Assembly (NCBI GenBank): GCA_021234155.1
Contig: JAJEKV010000139.1
Location: forward strand, 62,001-126,000
DNA length: 64,000 nucleotides
DNA from: Isoetes taiwanensis
Lineage: Eukaryota; Streptophyta; Lycopodiopsida; Isoetales; Isoetaceae
Direction of reading: 5' to 3'
Under the pieces are notes generated by a model. That model was not told where the DNA came from, searched no databases, and saw nothing but the letters and a program-made list of their open reading frames with translations. Below are positions 23,219-35,331 of the stretch, in pieces. The first letter of the stretch is position 1. The number at the start of each line of letters is the position of its first letter. Made by a program: the position numbers and the translations under genes.

Positions 23219-23345
23219 GTCATATTTAAGGGTCTGAACGGGATTTGAACCCACTACCTCTAGAGTGGTAGCTGTGCATCCTAACCGAAAAGGCCATGAT
23301 GATTTGGATGAAACCGAGTCGCACGCTCCAGACCTGATGGTTAAT
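23219..23345 (-). mobile_element. tRNA-derived (SINE-like) head, copy 2
   Basis: About 90% like 22918-23040, with the B-box form GGGTTCAAATCCC. It is followed by a duplicated cctccactataggaggc motif shared by 23357 and 23522. Confidence 0.45.
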
Positions 23346-23684
23346 CGTCACAATGTCCTCCACTATAGGAGGCATCAACATGGGCTGATTTAACATGGGC
23401 TGATTTTCTTCTTCCTCCTAACTCTTGCAACATATTAGGAGAATAATGCATCAATTGATCAAGAGTAAGTGTGATTTTAGTAGCTAATACTTGGCTGATC
23501 ACATCATCTTCATTATGAATGTCCTCCACTATAGGAGGCGTCAACATGGGCTGATTTTCTTTTATAGAATGAAACTGTTATGTGGGTAGCACACTAAATT
23601 GCACCTTCTTAGATGCTGACACCTTTAAAGCTGATCCCGTCAAAGCCTTTGGCAAAGAGCTCGTAGTCTTCTCCGCTATCGACA

Positions 23685-25120
23685 CTACTTTGGTTTTTGA
23701 ACCCTATGTTTTGATCTTGTAATCGCATTTGCTTTTCCAATCTCTTCTTCTTGCTGAAATGTATCATCCTCCACCTCAACAAATCCACTACTATTTTGCC
23801 TTCTCTTGCTTCTTAAGTTCCTCAATAAGAGCCTTAATTTGAGGTTTTTCAATATACTTTGCATCTTGAATGCGAGCATCATTATTAGGAAGAGGTACTG
23901 ACTCAAACACTTGCTGCCTTGGTGGATATTTATTCGTTGCCCATTCTGGTTTCCCATAAATTTTCCAACAAGTACTCTCATCATGCTTGAATTTATCACA
24001 TAACTTGCAATACAAATGAGTCTTACTTGGATACCATCCCTGTTTTGGCTGCACCATTTGTGTGGAGGCCATTGGAGCTTGTTGGACCATTGGAGCTTGT
24101 GGCATCATTGGAACTTGTGGTATGAGAGTTGCTGCTTGCACTGGTTGAATAGGAATAGGTGATGCTTGTTGCATAATAGCAAATACCAGATTAGCCCTCT
24201 CAAAAATCTCTTCTCCCTACATTCTTGATCATTATGGCCCTTGATTTGACATCTTGAACAAAATTTCAGCAATCTACATGTGATTTTAGGTTGTCCAACA
24301 GCTCCGCAATACTCACAAGTACTAAACTGAACCTCCCTTGATTTCTCGCCTATTGTAAGCTTAGAAACTTTCGCTGCAATCTCCTCTGTTGTTTTATGCT
24401 CTAGAACAGCAACTTCATGAATGTATCCTAGCTTGTCTTCTGCTTTGAGAGTAAGTTTTTGTGCTTCCAATAATGTTGTAGGCTGTTTAGCCTTTATCTT
24501 ATGAGTAGTAGCTCGTTTCAGCCCCTTTATATACTATTGGATATCCAATTCATCATTTCTTGCAATCTTTCAATGAACTATGGCTTTTGGAACCGCAATA
24601 TATTGTTGATTATACTCACTTATTGATTCATCCTTCTTTTGTGTGAAATTGGTCCACCTTTCTATAGTCTTATCCTTATCATGGACTTCTTGATAATTAG
24701 CAATGAATGCTTCCTTCAATTCCTAATACGTAATGGTGTTTGGCGGAGTCTGTGCCCAATCCTCCATTGGATCTTACAAAGAACTTTGAAACCAAAGCAA
24801 ATAATCACCAGGCGGTAACTTATATTGCTGGCAATACCTCTCAAACTTCACAATATGCTACAAGGGTCCCGATCTACTAGATCATCAAACTTTGGAATCC
24901 CTATTGTCTGAAAACCCCACACCATCAGTGGTAATATATCCATCTCTGCCTCTTCTTGAGGTTCTTGAAATTGAAAAAACGAAATGGAATCTCCCTTTAA
25001 TTTGAAAAATAAAATTGCATTACCTCCTAGATCAGTAAATAGAATTAGAACCTCCTGGTTCTGAGAATTAGACCCCATATCTACTTCCAAATCTAAAAAC
25101 GAAATTGAATCTTGATGCAA
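23685..25120 (-). pseudogene. GAG of the Tat-like element
   Basis: Gag forms the particle and binds RNA. The capsid-type region (about 25120-24480) is split over frames (FDDLVDRDPCSIL, then sequence resembling the retrotransposon gag family). The next open frame has one imperfect CEYCGAVGQPKITC (24317-24274, His replaced) and one perfect knuckle CSRCQIKGHNDQEC (24260-24219). A third CCHC, CKLCDKFKHDESTC (24009-23968), follows a Pro/Gln/Met-rich linker. A basic and acidic tail runs to about 23685. Three knuckle-like motifs are more than the one or two usual for this group. Confidence 0.75.
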
Positions 25121-25375
25121 TTTGAGCCAAAATCCTGAGTCACCAGACCCCTTCTTGCTACGATGGAGCTTGATGGTATATCCTACTTACTTCTCGTGGA
25201 CATAAAACTATGGTCCTCTTGTCAAATTGTACCCCACAAATTAGTTATGGCAAAATCCCCTTCACGCAAAGAAAATGCTCCTTGCTCAATGGTGTCGTTC
25301 TTTTCCGACGATCACCAAGATAAATGGTAACAATCCTTTTTCTACCGGAAATTCTTGCCACATAATGGTCTGTTG

Positions 25376-25393
25376 AGTTATGTGGTCGCCAAA
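25376..25393 (-). other. Primer-binding site
   Basis: The minus strand reads TTTGGCGACCACATAACT directly after the 5' LTR. TGGCGAC with this spacing is the form found in Tat-lineage elements. I have not matched it to a particular tRNA. Confidence 0.6.
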
Positions 25394-25394
25394 T

Positions 25395-25699
25395 TGTTAG
25401 AGCCTAAACTTCAACCTTGCAAGGATGAAAAACCAATAATCCAAGCTTCAATCTACTGGATCTATGCAATGCACAACATAAAGACTCATAATCTCCATAG
25501 CTAGATCAAGACAATCTCCCTCTCTCATACACCATCTCTGTTTTTTCCCCCTGCTCACATAACACAATTATCCATAATGGATGCCTAGATACACAATGCA
25601 TACGTGCATATCTCCTCCACTCGTGCATCACGTGTATATATACATGTGTATGTACCTCCATATACGACCATGTATATGGTCTCCTATACCACCCCAACA
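25395..25699 (-). repeat. 5' LTR of the Tat-like element
   Basis: 305 bases. On the minus strand it starts TGTTGGGG and ends CTAACA. The sequence matches the two parts of the split 3' LTR. Confidence 0.85.
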
Positions 25700-25929
25700 A
25701 GGCCCTAGGAAAAAAATCAACTGAATTTTTATATTGTCAATGTTTCTCGATTCATTAGAAATACTTCTTCCTAGTATTCCCAAGGTTATTGCACCTGGAG
25801 TTTGGTTTAGTGGTAATAAAATATTGAGCTCGAGCCTACTAGGGTGCATTATAAGTTGATTGGAGGAAGGACCCATGTTGGTGTGGTGGCATTAAAAATG
25901 CTCTTCCTTGTCTTCTTTTGCAATGATCC

Positions 25930-26900
25930 ATGCATGCATAGATTTTACTGTTCTTTAGCGTCTCGAAAGGCCACATGCTTTTTGGTCTTTATTGACACCT
26001 AATTGTGTTCTCTTCTAAAGCTGATAGATATACTCGCTACATGTGGGTCAAACTCCATTGCACAAATGGTAGTGCCATTTTTATTGCCGCATGCTATTTT
26101 CCACTTACATCATCACCTTTCTACGTTGAATATGATATAGACCGCAATGATCCTTATAGTGATCTTTATGATGATATTGACCAATTGAAATAGCTAGGGC
26201 ATGTTATTCGTCTTGTTGATTTTAATGTTTGCACTGCTGCAATGCAAGCTGCTCAGTTTATACATGAGGATGTACGTGACTCTTTATGGATGTTTGGTAA
26301 TGATACAGTTTTGCCACGTTCATTGCATGATGCTAACAAGCCTATCTCATCTTTTGGGAAGGGAATTCATCCTATTGTACTTCCTTCTGTTGTGTTGTGT
26401 TTTGATGCACATGCTCTTGGTGATACGCATGCTAGTAAGAAATCCTTCCTAAAATGCATGGTTTGGTGTTGATTGCAAACAACTTAAAAAACAATTGTGC
26501 ACAATAATTGAACCTAATGCATGCCAAAATGCCATCAAGGATTATAAATCTGTATTGAAAAGCAAAAAGACACACTTTGTTGCTGAGCATCAAAAGCAAA
26601 TGTTTGCTGCTACGTGAACCTCAGACCTTTGGCACAAAATACGGCCGCATCCAACTTCTGGACATATCCTTATGCAGCAACGGGATGAGCGACGAGTTCA
26701 AATATATAATCATCCTGGTATTCTTAGTTATGTGCCTCCTTTGGTAGGTAATATTCTTCAAATCATAGAGGCAAAAGTCAAAGATAGACTGCGGTATTTG
26801 TCCAATGGAAAGTCTCCCATTCTTCAAGATTTGCAGGCAAAGTTGCTTAACGGGGGTCCACTATTGCTTCCAATTATCAAGAAGGACTGCCAGAATTGAT
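25930..26900 (+). pseudogene. LINE endonuclease fragment
   Basis: The endonuclease nicks the target for LINE reverse transcription. Around 26005-26193 the plus strand reads YTRYMWVKL..IAACYFPLTSSPF..DPYSDLYDDI and, after a stop, VDFNVCTAAMQAAQF, where GDFN is expected for the exo-endo-phosphatase fold. 26242-26472 continues with LWMFGNDTVLP and GKGIHPIVLPS. 26480-26900 resembles the segment between endonuclease and RT. Stops at 26191 and beyond and the missing RT show a dead fragment. It is in the opposite orientation to the LINE that begins at 26983. Confidence 0.75.
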
Positions 26901-26982
26901 CTTTTAAATCAAGCTTTGCAAGAAGCACTGCCAAAAACTTAGACTATCAATAAGGTCATACTGATTCGCAAAGCAGATGATA

Positions 26983-29634
26983 AGAATAGAATAGAATAGA
27001 ATAGAATATGATTTTATCGTCCACGGAGACCAACTGGCCTATGGGACCCAAGTACAAAGAGAGAGCAGCGGATTACTACCGGGATTAAAACCCCCGCCCG
27101 GAAGGGTTTTCGGGAAAAACCTTAGTAGCAATAAGGATCTTTGACATCTTCTGATTATATACATAATCACAAGTACGCAGTGAGGTTAATGTCGGACGGA
27201 CCGGGGCATAAGCGAGTCCGCGTATCCATTACTTCCAGGTGCGATCCCAACAAGCCTTACGGGAGGCCTGCTCGGTAGCTCATGCAAGGCGATGGGGCAC
27301 AACTAGCAGAGCATACCCAGGGCCGGATATGCTTTCGGGCATGAGGCCTGGCGGGGCGTGACTTTCATCCTCAATGGCCCACGGACAGCACTGGACTCGT
27401 CCTCGCATCGGCTCCCGAATCCATCTCCCTGTCTCAATGCGGTGGTGTGCACTGTCTTGAATGGAAACAATCACCTGCGCTTTCGGTGGTGGTGTGGGCC
27501 CCTTGTGAGCATGGGATTAACTTTCGCGTCCGATAATTTGCCACCTTGACCGCGTGATGTGGGGCCTCACATCCCAAAGCTTGGCCATGAAGCAAGCATC
27601 AAAATCTTGCTTCAAAGGCGTAGCGTTCCTTCGGTGTATGCACCTTTGGTCCACATCGTGTGCCTGCACATTCCATAGCGAGAACCACTGGGCTTGCTTG
27701 TCTTTCCAAAGAGGCTTTTGAGTTGCAAGGGCCCATCGCCACCGCCAAAGCAAGGTTAGGCAGCCGGGCTTCATCCATAGCCACCACCTTAAAGAAGTAA
27801 ATAATGTGACGTTCAGTGGAGCCCCCTCAGTAATGGAAGGAAGCCTCTCTCGGAGCAAGATCGATATGGGACCGTGGATTTCACTCCCAAAGGGGCCAAG
27901 AAGGCCTTCTGCATTCTGCTCTAGATCGTTCCAAGTGGTGAGGGATATCACCGCCCCCACACTTCTGCCCCATAGAGGAGGACCCGCTCAACCAAGGCCC
28001 CGAACAAGTGGGTAAAAGCATGTTAGGGTGTCCCTTAAAAAGTATTATTTAGTGACCAAAAAGTACCTAAAAGGTACCGGATCTTGGTCTTTGGTACCCA
28101 TGTAATATCTCAATAAAAGTTACATTTAGAACTTTTATATATATTTTGGTCTCACGGTAACATTATCTTTAACTTAACTTTGAATATTAATGCCCTTGAC
28201 TTTTATTTTGGACCTTTGTACTAGTTTTAATGAAAATAAAAAATAAGAAAAGTACCGGGCCTCAAGTACCTAGTGTATGTACTTTTGCGAGTTCCAAAAG
28301 TGGTACACCCCTAACATGCTTTTACCCAAGTGTGCTGGTGACCCCATGCATACCCTTGCTTTGTATTTGTTGTTTTTGTATTGCATACGAGGCTTTCCGA
28401 CTGCGAAAGGACCGTGAACTGATGGATGCATCCCAAAGGTGTGGTAGTAGAAAACTCAATGCCCAAATACTTATAAGGATCGAGCCACCTCCACTACCCG
28501 CCCTTGGTAAGTGAATGAGGGAAGGCGTGGAGTGCCGATGATGGGACCAAGAACCCTTTGTCTTGGCCAAGTTAACTCTCATGTCCCGAATTGGGCGTAA
28601 AAGTGTCCAAAGCATCCGGTGGCGTTGCATGTCCTCACGGGGTATATGCGAGCAGGTCAACATCATCGGCATATATGAGTTGCCCGGATTATGTGGTGCA
28701 TCAACTGAAGCCTCCCCCTGCCCGGTGCTCGGTAGCCATTCTTCTAGCTGGTCAATGTACAAACCGTGAGCTGAGGATAGAGGGGCCACGGCGCGCCCAA
28801 TGCTACTAACAGCGGGCTCCCCCGACGATTAATGAACGGCAGGACAAGCCTTGTATAGAATGCGTATATAGCATTCGTCGTGCCACGGGGTCCCCTAGTC
28901 AGTCTCAATCGTCCCACAACTTATCCCGAGGGCCTTTGTCAAAAGCCTTTTGCGAAATCCACAAAGCAACAAGATGCGGATGGGCGCCGATTCCTATCCT
29001 CTCGAGTGTTCGCAGAGGAAGATATAGTCAATAGTAGAATGCCGGCGGGAAGTCTTGCGGTGAGAGAGCACTTCTCCATCCTCCGCCCCAAAGTGTCAAT
29101 CGCCCAAGCTCAAGAATCCCCAGGCAAAACTTGGCAAAGAGCGAACCCGACCATAATGGCACGATGGTTGGTTGAGCTATGGGGGTTCCCGCTTTGTATA
29201 TGGGCACAACTCCTCCGGTAGTCCGTCAGCGGGGAAGCCTTCTTGCAATGCCTTTGTTGAAGAGTCTTTGTGAGAACCGCACCATTGGGGGACCCGACCC
29301 ACTGAGAAGCTCTGCACGCATACCATCCAAATCTGCCGCCTTCCCCGTTAGCGAAGCGTTCACCGGCCCATTATGACATCCCCTTCATAATGACCGATGC
29401 TGTCTCGGAGGGTACTGATGCCGAAGCTTCCCATTGGGTCATGCAATTGTTTGCAAGTATCTCACCCATTGTTCAGGGTAATATTTCACGTGGGTCAGGT
29501 AGCTTACTCAAGACCTTTCTCCGAAGGCCCTAGGGTGGCCGGTCTAGAAGACCAAACATCATTTGCTGGTGCTTTCCATGAGGTACACGGCTTTCTTTGG
29601 TCTTGAGGAAGGAGCTGCATTAATGAGAACCCCT
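26983..29634 (-). pseudogene. LINE 3' half: RT, C-terminal domain, 3' tail
   Basis: On the minus strand, over several frames: RT blocks AWAIDTLGRRM and FVDFAKGFDKGPRDKLW (about 29100-28890), GLYIDQLEEWLPS (28760) and MRVNLAKTKG (28590), then a C-terminal region with DFDACFMAKLWDVRPH (27600) and RIETGRWI (27450), ending in a 3' UTR and the (ATTCT)n tail at 26983-27005. These are hallmarks of plant L1-like non-LTR elements. Many frame breaks. The 5' half continues at 40551, beyond the LTR element that split it. Confidence 0.75.
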
Positions 29635-30211
29635 TGTTTGGGAGTGCAGGTTCGGGGAACTCACGGAAGACAAATTTCTGTGAGGGACCGTGGATCTAAC
29701 AGAGAGTCCAGGGACTATGTCCGCGGGATTTGCTGAAAGAGAAGAAAAAAAGAGAACAGAGCAAATGAAAGAAAGATGATAAGCTTCCTGATATCAATGA
29801 TGAAAATACATGAGCTCTCGCAATAGAGAGAAAACGAAAGGAGACAAGACTCAAAAACTCATCTAAAAACTTATGAGCTAACTCTACTCATATATATAGT
29901 ACAATGGCCTTGGGCCCAATATGAACACTACCTGATCTGATCTCCGACTCCCGGAAAGGAGGCCCGATTCTTGGAATGTTGGCGGTGCCTCTTGAAGTGC
30001 CTAGAATCACGCCGGGCGCCGGCCGCGCTGACGGGTCGTCACTTGTCCGAGCGGCGCCTTTGTTGATGACAGCCAAAGGCTTTGGCTGCGTGGCCTCGCT
30101 TAGTCTTCGTGGAGGCTTGGATGGTCGACCCGTGGTTGGCCGAGGATCTTTGAGCTTGACCTGGTACGGCGATGCATGAATAGTCCCTGCATCAGAGGCA
30201 CAGGACTAACA
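29635..30211 (-). repeat. 3' LTR of the Athila/Tat-type element
   Basis: Aligns with 39979-40550 along its length, for example the agagaacagagcaaatgaaa and gtacaatggccttgggccca blocks. The right limit tgttag/ctaaca abuts the purine tract. Confidence 0.85.
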
Positions 30212-30221
30212 CTCCCCCACC
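30212..30221 (-). other. Polypurine tract
   Basis: GGTGGGGGAG on the minus strand, directly 5' of the 3' LTR, where second-strand synthesis starts in LTR elements. Confidence 0.75.
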
Positions 30222-31830
30222 AAACGACACTTTCCGGAAGAAAAGGAGGAAGCGTTTGGAGGGGGGAAGCCATCAGCAAAAGTGATCCTCACGGAGTGAG
30301 GGATCTGCCCCATTATGGTAATCGGGTGATGAGATCTTAAGTGATTGAAGAGCTTTGAGGTGTGTCTTGGGCAAGGGCGTGATCAGCATCAATAAGAAAA
30401 CAGAGCGTACCATGTCTTCAAGTGCGGCGTGGCGTCAAACAAATGTCGACACTCCATGAGGAGACACGAAGGCCAAAGGCACCACTACCGGGTATTTGGA
30501 TTGGTGTTGAAAAATGGGGCCGATTTAAGGAGCTTAGCAAAATGCATTTGAGGCAAAGAAAAATCACAGCAGAAGATGGATGTAAGGATCGGTGAGGGGG
30601 GAGTTACGCAAGAAGGTGTTGAAACCATGAAGCGATCCGGCGCCGTTGCCAACCACGCCATTAGCAATGTAGATCCAATTGGTGGTGTTGTCCAAAGTAG
30701 CACCTTCTTCCCAATGTGATCGGGAACAAAACGTGGATCCCAACGAGATCCGGCCGAGATCTGAGGTGGTGTCCAGCCGGCATGACCATCCATGACCTTG
30801 GTCCAAAAGGAAGGCGCCAAACGATGTCGAAACACAGGGGGCGTGGAGGGACGCCGAGGGAAGCATAAGGAGAAGGAACCATGCCCGTGGGTTCTTGGCG
30901 ATCTCCACCCCGAATTGGCCCGACAAGATCTGATCAAGTGCGACACCGGCGATCCCAAAGAGAAGCAGAGAGGCGAGAGTTGGATGAGGGGCTATCCCAT
31001 CCCGTAGGGACCGCCTTTGCTATCCAACGTATTCATGAATCGACAGTAACGTGAGGTGCCGATATGGGCAGTGCATAGGGAAGATCTTCTGGATGTCCTA
31101 GATACTTCCTTATTTGTTGCGGCTTCCGGCTTGCCGGAGAGATAAATGATTGGCAAGCCAAAGCATGTACTCTGATGAAAAAGTTTTGGTCTTGAAAGGG
31201 ATCCAAGATATGGATTGTTATCCCGAAGCACCCATTGCGCAGTGGGGTCACCACGAACAGCAGTGGGCCCATTGCCAAAATTTTCCGTGTATCACCCACC
31301 GATAGAAATCATGAAAAATATAAGCCATGGGCTGAACCACGCGGAAAGTGAGAAAGTCGGGATCAGAACGATGTATGAGATCAAAGACAACAAGGGCACA
31401 ACACAACCCTTTGTCTTCAATGGAGAGTTCGCCAAATCCGAAAAATCAAGACCGCCTGAGGATATCCACGGGCCATCACCGCGTGCCACTTTGAAAGGAA
31501 GAGGTGGCGTCGAGCAACCACATAATCATGATAGCGGGAGGGAGCTGGGAAGTCCACCGGCATTCGCAGGAAGAATTGAAGTCCAGGGCCAAGTTTGGTT
31601 TGAGCCTCATCGCCAGACCGAATAGCTTGCCGCTTGCGGTTGTTGTTCGAGATCACGGATCCTATTTTCCTTTTCCGGTAGGGCGTGATAGTCCTCTGAC
31701 CCGCTTAGAAGATTGACACAGGAGGAAGATTTCCCCGGTGTATTGAGACGAAACACGGCAATCTCCGGCGTCATCGGTATTTTTACGTTTTACGCACCTC
31801 ACTGTAGTCGATCTTGAAGAGAGGTGATCT
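30222..31830 (-). other. 3' interior region, unassigned
   Basis: Lies between the extra ORF and the 3' LTR. Open frames exist on both strands (30485-30958, 31033-31299, 31292-31489 minus; 31215-31625 plus), but they overlap and show no family motif. One minus frame has a hydrophobic run (31440-31300), which is not enough to call an envelope-like protein. Confidence 0.4.
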
Positions 31831-31839
31831 CGAGAGGAA

Positions 31840-33421
31840 TTATGTAGAAAGCTGAGCCGTCAAGGAGGCAACTTGACATCTGGGGCTGAAAGATTTTGAA
31901 CTTGAGTGCGAAGTTTTCACCTGATTCGAGTACAAGGCATTGAGTTTAGCAATATCTTCATCCTTGGTACTTTTCGAGAGAAGCGGCTTTGGACTTGTTG
32001 TGCTCCAATAGAGTTCCAATTCCCGAGTGGAGCTGGGCATCTTGATGCGAGTTGGCTGACTTGAGCTTGTACTCTTGAGATCCCGCTTGAGCTGTAAGAG
32101 AGCTTCATGCTTGTCTTGAAGTTTGGCCTCCAAAGTTGCAACTTGGGCAGTGGGCGTGAAGGTCTTGTGTACCGCGATCGGAGGCCTCTAGTGCCCGTTG
32201 AACCCCGCTCATAAGAGCGCCTTGGGATTCCTCAGAATTTAAGTGCAGCAGCCTTGAGCATCCCGGCGACATTGATACAACAACCGACGAGGGTGTTGTG
32301 GTGGTGGAATTGGTCATTGCTTCGTGTGGGAGGTTTGTGAAAAATGGTGTGAAGTGGATGGTGTAGCGGAGGAAGAGACAAAGGACATGAGTGTGACCGT
32401 GGTCATGACCGGGGGAAGATGGGCGTGATGTGCCAACAGTGATTATTTCGAAGGGAGCGAGGTGGAAGTATGAGAATTTGGTGGTGTGGGAGGAAGTAAT
32501 GACGGATGAGGGCTTGAAAGTGCCCTCCCCACGTAAAACTTCGTAAATGGAAGTGGTACCCCGGCGGTCCATTTCTTGGAGAAGACGATAGAACATCATT
32601 TGGGGCCAATCTATGTGGTGCTTGGAGTGTGTAGCAAGAAAGGACCAGGTTATAGAAAGGTTTATTGATATGGGTGTTCTTGATAGAATACCCAAGGAAT
32701 TTGCGCCACAAAAAAATTTTACAAAGGTCTCATGAGGCTTGTCGATATTGGTCGACGATGGACATTGGCGTGATAAGTGTGCACCAAACTCTGTGACATC
32801 AATATCCCCCATAGCGTACCATGATACACAAGGAGTGTGCAAGGAATATGAAATACCTCGTAAATCAAGTGTTGAGTCAATGAAATAGTGGTGCCATCGA
32901 CCCGCAATGGTGTACCCTACGGTCATTAACAATATTATTGGCGATGAGCTACGAATCAAGGTGATTTGGAGCCGGAAGTTCCATTTGAGAAAATTCAGAA
33001 AAAGTTGGTGTCGTTCAACGACGTCTTTATTGGGGCCAACAAGGGCTTCATGGAAAGTGGGCCAAGAAGGATACAGATGCAAAAAAGGGCGGATCCTTGG
33101 GGCGGTAACAAGTGTAGAAAATCTTGGGCAGCCATGAGAATGATTTGCGTAAACGAAGAGAGATGCCAAAGGCGGAAGACGAAAAGTCGAGCACCGGAGG
33201 ATGAAGGCAGAGGAACGCGAAAAGGTTTGTTTTAGGGCGCTGGCCGGAGGTGAAGAGGTATGAAGAGTGCGAAAACAGAACCGTTGATGATGCGGTGTCA
33301 AAGATCTGAAGAAGGGATTGAGAGGCAAAATTTGGCTAAGTCCCCAAAAAAAAAACGTAAGGGAGAAGCAATGGGCGGTGAGGATGAGACGGAAAGAAAG
33401 ATCGGATGTGACAGATGGCAA
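31840..33421 (-). CDS. Additional ORF between IN and 3' LTR
   Basis: The longest open frame in the window (438 codons, 33421-32105), followed by an overlapping Lys/Glu/Leu-rich frame (32141-31840). Readable pieces are WPTFHEALVGPNKDVV, GRWHHYFIDSTLD with, in the next frame, VDGTTISLTQHLIYEVFHIP, then FVKFFCGANSLGI and HSKHHIDWPQMMFYRLLQEM. The IS..HLIYEVFHIP and HHIDWPQMMF pieces resemble the plant-transposon protein domain often found with Athila/Tat elements. The first 100 or so residues, Phe/Ser/His-rich, are probably not real. The frame switches twice, so the ancestral protein is damaged. It is in the sense orientation of the element. Confidence 0.5.
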
Positions 33422-34109
33422 AGGACACCCATTAATGTTCGGCAGGCGTGGAAAGAAGGAATGGCATTCAATCTTGGCAACTCAAGTGGGATATCATTAA
33501 AAGGAATGTGTCGGAAGGTACCATTGCTAGATATGCGGCGGAGAATGATTCTCCTTTTAGAAACAGCCTTGCATTGCAACCACGTTGGCGATTTGTGTGA
33601 TTGGTCCACGCCGACAAGGAGGTCCTCGATTGGCTATATAAGGCGAACCGAGAAAACGAAGGCATCCGATGGCACTCGGTATGGCTGCCGCCGGGTTTGA
33701 ACGAAGATTGCACCATCTTGAAATAACCGCGGAGTGGATCACTTGTAAGATGAATGCGGATCTGGCGCTGCCACAACCGTGGCGCGTCGCATGGGCGGCT
33801 GGTGTCTGCGGGATGGCTGAACATCCACCCGAAGACCAACGGGATGGAGGTTGTTCGCACCTCGGCGGGATCCGGGCGTAACCTCTACCATCTCCTCGCA
33901 TCACCTACGCTCCAACCCTGAGTAGAGGGTTTTCCTCTTAGGACTTAGTAGATAGGGCTCGGGCCGTTTTTGTATATAGGGCGGTGCCCATAGCGGAAAT
34001 AGCTTTGAAATTGCGCCCATTTTGTAAAAATTCTCCACTATAATATAATCTACCGCCTTTCTAGTCACTTTCGTGGTGTTTGATTAAGGCGTCTACGTGT
34101 TGGGATGTT

Positions 34110-35100
34110 CACTTTACGTTGTGCTGAAATGCTTTGAGACGAAAACCATTAACTAATGTAGGTAATGGAGTGCCATCTAATTCAGAAGTTGGAAAACACT
34201 TGGTCTAACCACTTGAACAATTTGATAAGGGCCAAGCCAACGAAACTTGAGTTTACCCTTTAAAAATTTTGTACACGGAATCATAAAGAAGAACCAAATC
34301 TCCTTGTTTGAATGTTTTTGTCTTCAAACGTTTGTCATGTAAAGATTTTTTGCAATCGTTGTCCATGAAGAACACGAATATAAGCATCCCTGCGAAGTTC
34401 ATCCAACTGCTCTAATTGATAGACCCGTTCTTTGAGAGCACCGGTGGATTATGAGCGATAGCTGTGATTGAAACCGAGTGTTGGAAGAATGAATTCAAAG
34501 GGCATGAGAGCTTCGACCATAAACCAATTTAAAAGGAGTGTGACCGTAGCAATCTTGAAACAAGTATTGTAGGCCCAAAGAACTCAGAGGAAGTTTTGTG
34601 TCCGCCAATCAGGCGGGAAGCGTCACAAATTTTCTTGAGAATGGTGACCGTAGTTTTGTTGGTGCTTTTAAAACCCATTGCCTTGAGGATAGTAAGGTGT
34701 GCTCTTGTGATGATGTATCAAGAGATAATCCGCCAGCTCTTTGATAGTATAATTGATGAAATGAACACCACGATCACGACCAGCCCTCCGGGCGCCAATC
34801 AATCAGTGATGATTTGTTGATAGAGGACTCGGGTCGCGCTTGCAAAGAAGTTGTCCGGAAGTGCACAAGCTTCCGCCCATTTGGTGGCGTAGTCGGTGAG
34901 AACCAGGGATGTATCCGGCACGAAAGTGTGCCCAGCCACGAGAGATCTATAGGTCCCACAAAGTCCATTCCCATTTGTCGAAGGGAAGTGAGGCGTGGCG
35001 GCCGGCGTCAAGGGAAGAGCATCACGGGCGTGGGGGCCACCACGCAAGCGTCCACGTCGCGGGCGTGGGCGTGAGCATCTTTTGAAGAGCGTGGGCCAAT
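34110..35100 (-). pseudogene. Integrase of the Athila/Tat-type element
   Basis: MGMDFVGPI (34974, minus) marks the first catalytic Asp region. The C-terminal part, FKGKLKFRWLGPYQI and LDGTPLPTLVNGFRLK (about 34290-34110), is typical of plant Tat/Athila integrase tails. The stretch between is broken over frames. Confidence 0.75.
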
Positions 35101-35331
35101 AATACCAGCAAGAAGAATTTTATGGGCGTGGTGTCACCATGAAAATGACCACCACCGAGCCCTTGATGAAAGCTTCTCGAACAATGTCCGGAACTTCATG
35201 AGGTAGAACAAAGTCCGAAGGATGGTGTCCTTACCCTTTTTGTAGAGATGTCCGGCAACCATGGTGTAGTCACCGACCTCTAGAGAAATTGATGGCGAGG
35301 ATTGTCGCTTGGCGAGAGAGAGCGTCTCATC

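Larger units (their letters stand above)
14059..25699 (-). mobile_element. Tat-like Ty3/gypsy LTR retrotransposon with rearranged pol
   Basis: The 5' LTR is 25395-25699. The 3' LTR begins at 17061 and ends at 14059 but is split by an insertion (14177-16872). The bases outside the two ends are aggca (14054-14058) and aggcc (25700-25704), a near-perfect 5-base target duplication that supports these limits. A primer-binding-site-like TTTGGCGACC follows the 5' LTR at once, as in plant Tat elements. The order on the minus strand is GAG, PR, an RNase H of RVT_3 type, a His-rich repeat, RT, degenerate RNase H, IN. The RT leader (VVVHTINLKQGSK..RRMSP) and the T in place of the catalytic Asp of the first RNase H are Tat-like. 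Several frameshifts make the copy inactive. Confidence 0.85.

Noticed and set aside
30485..31656. Envelope-like protein near the 3' LTR, based on one hydrophobic stretch
   Set aside because: The stretch lies in a short overlapping frame, with no signal peptide, cysteines or glycosylation pattern to support it.
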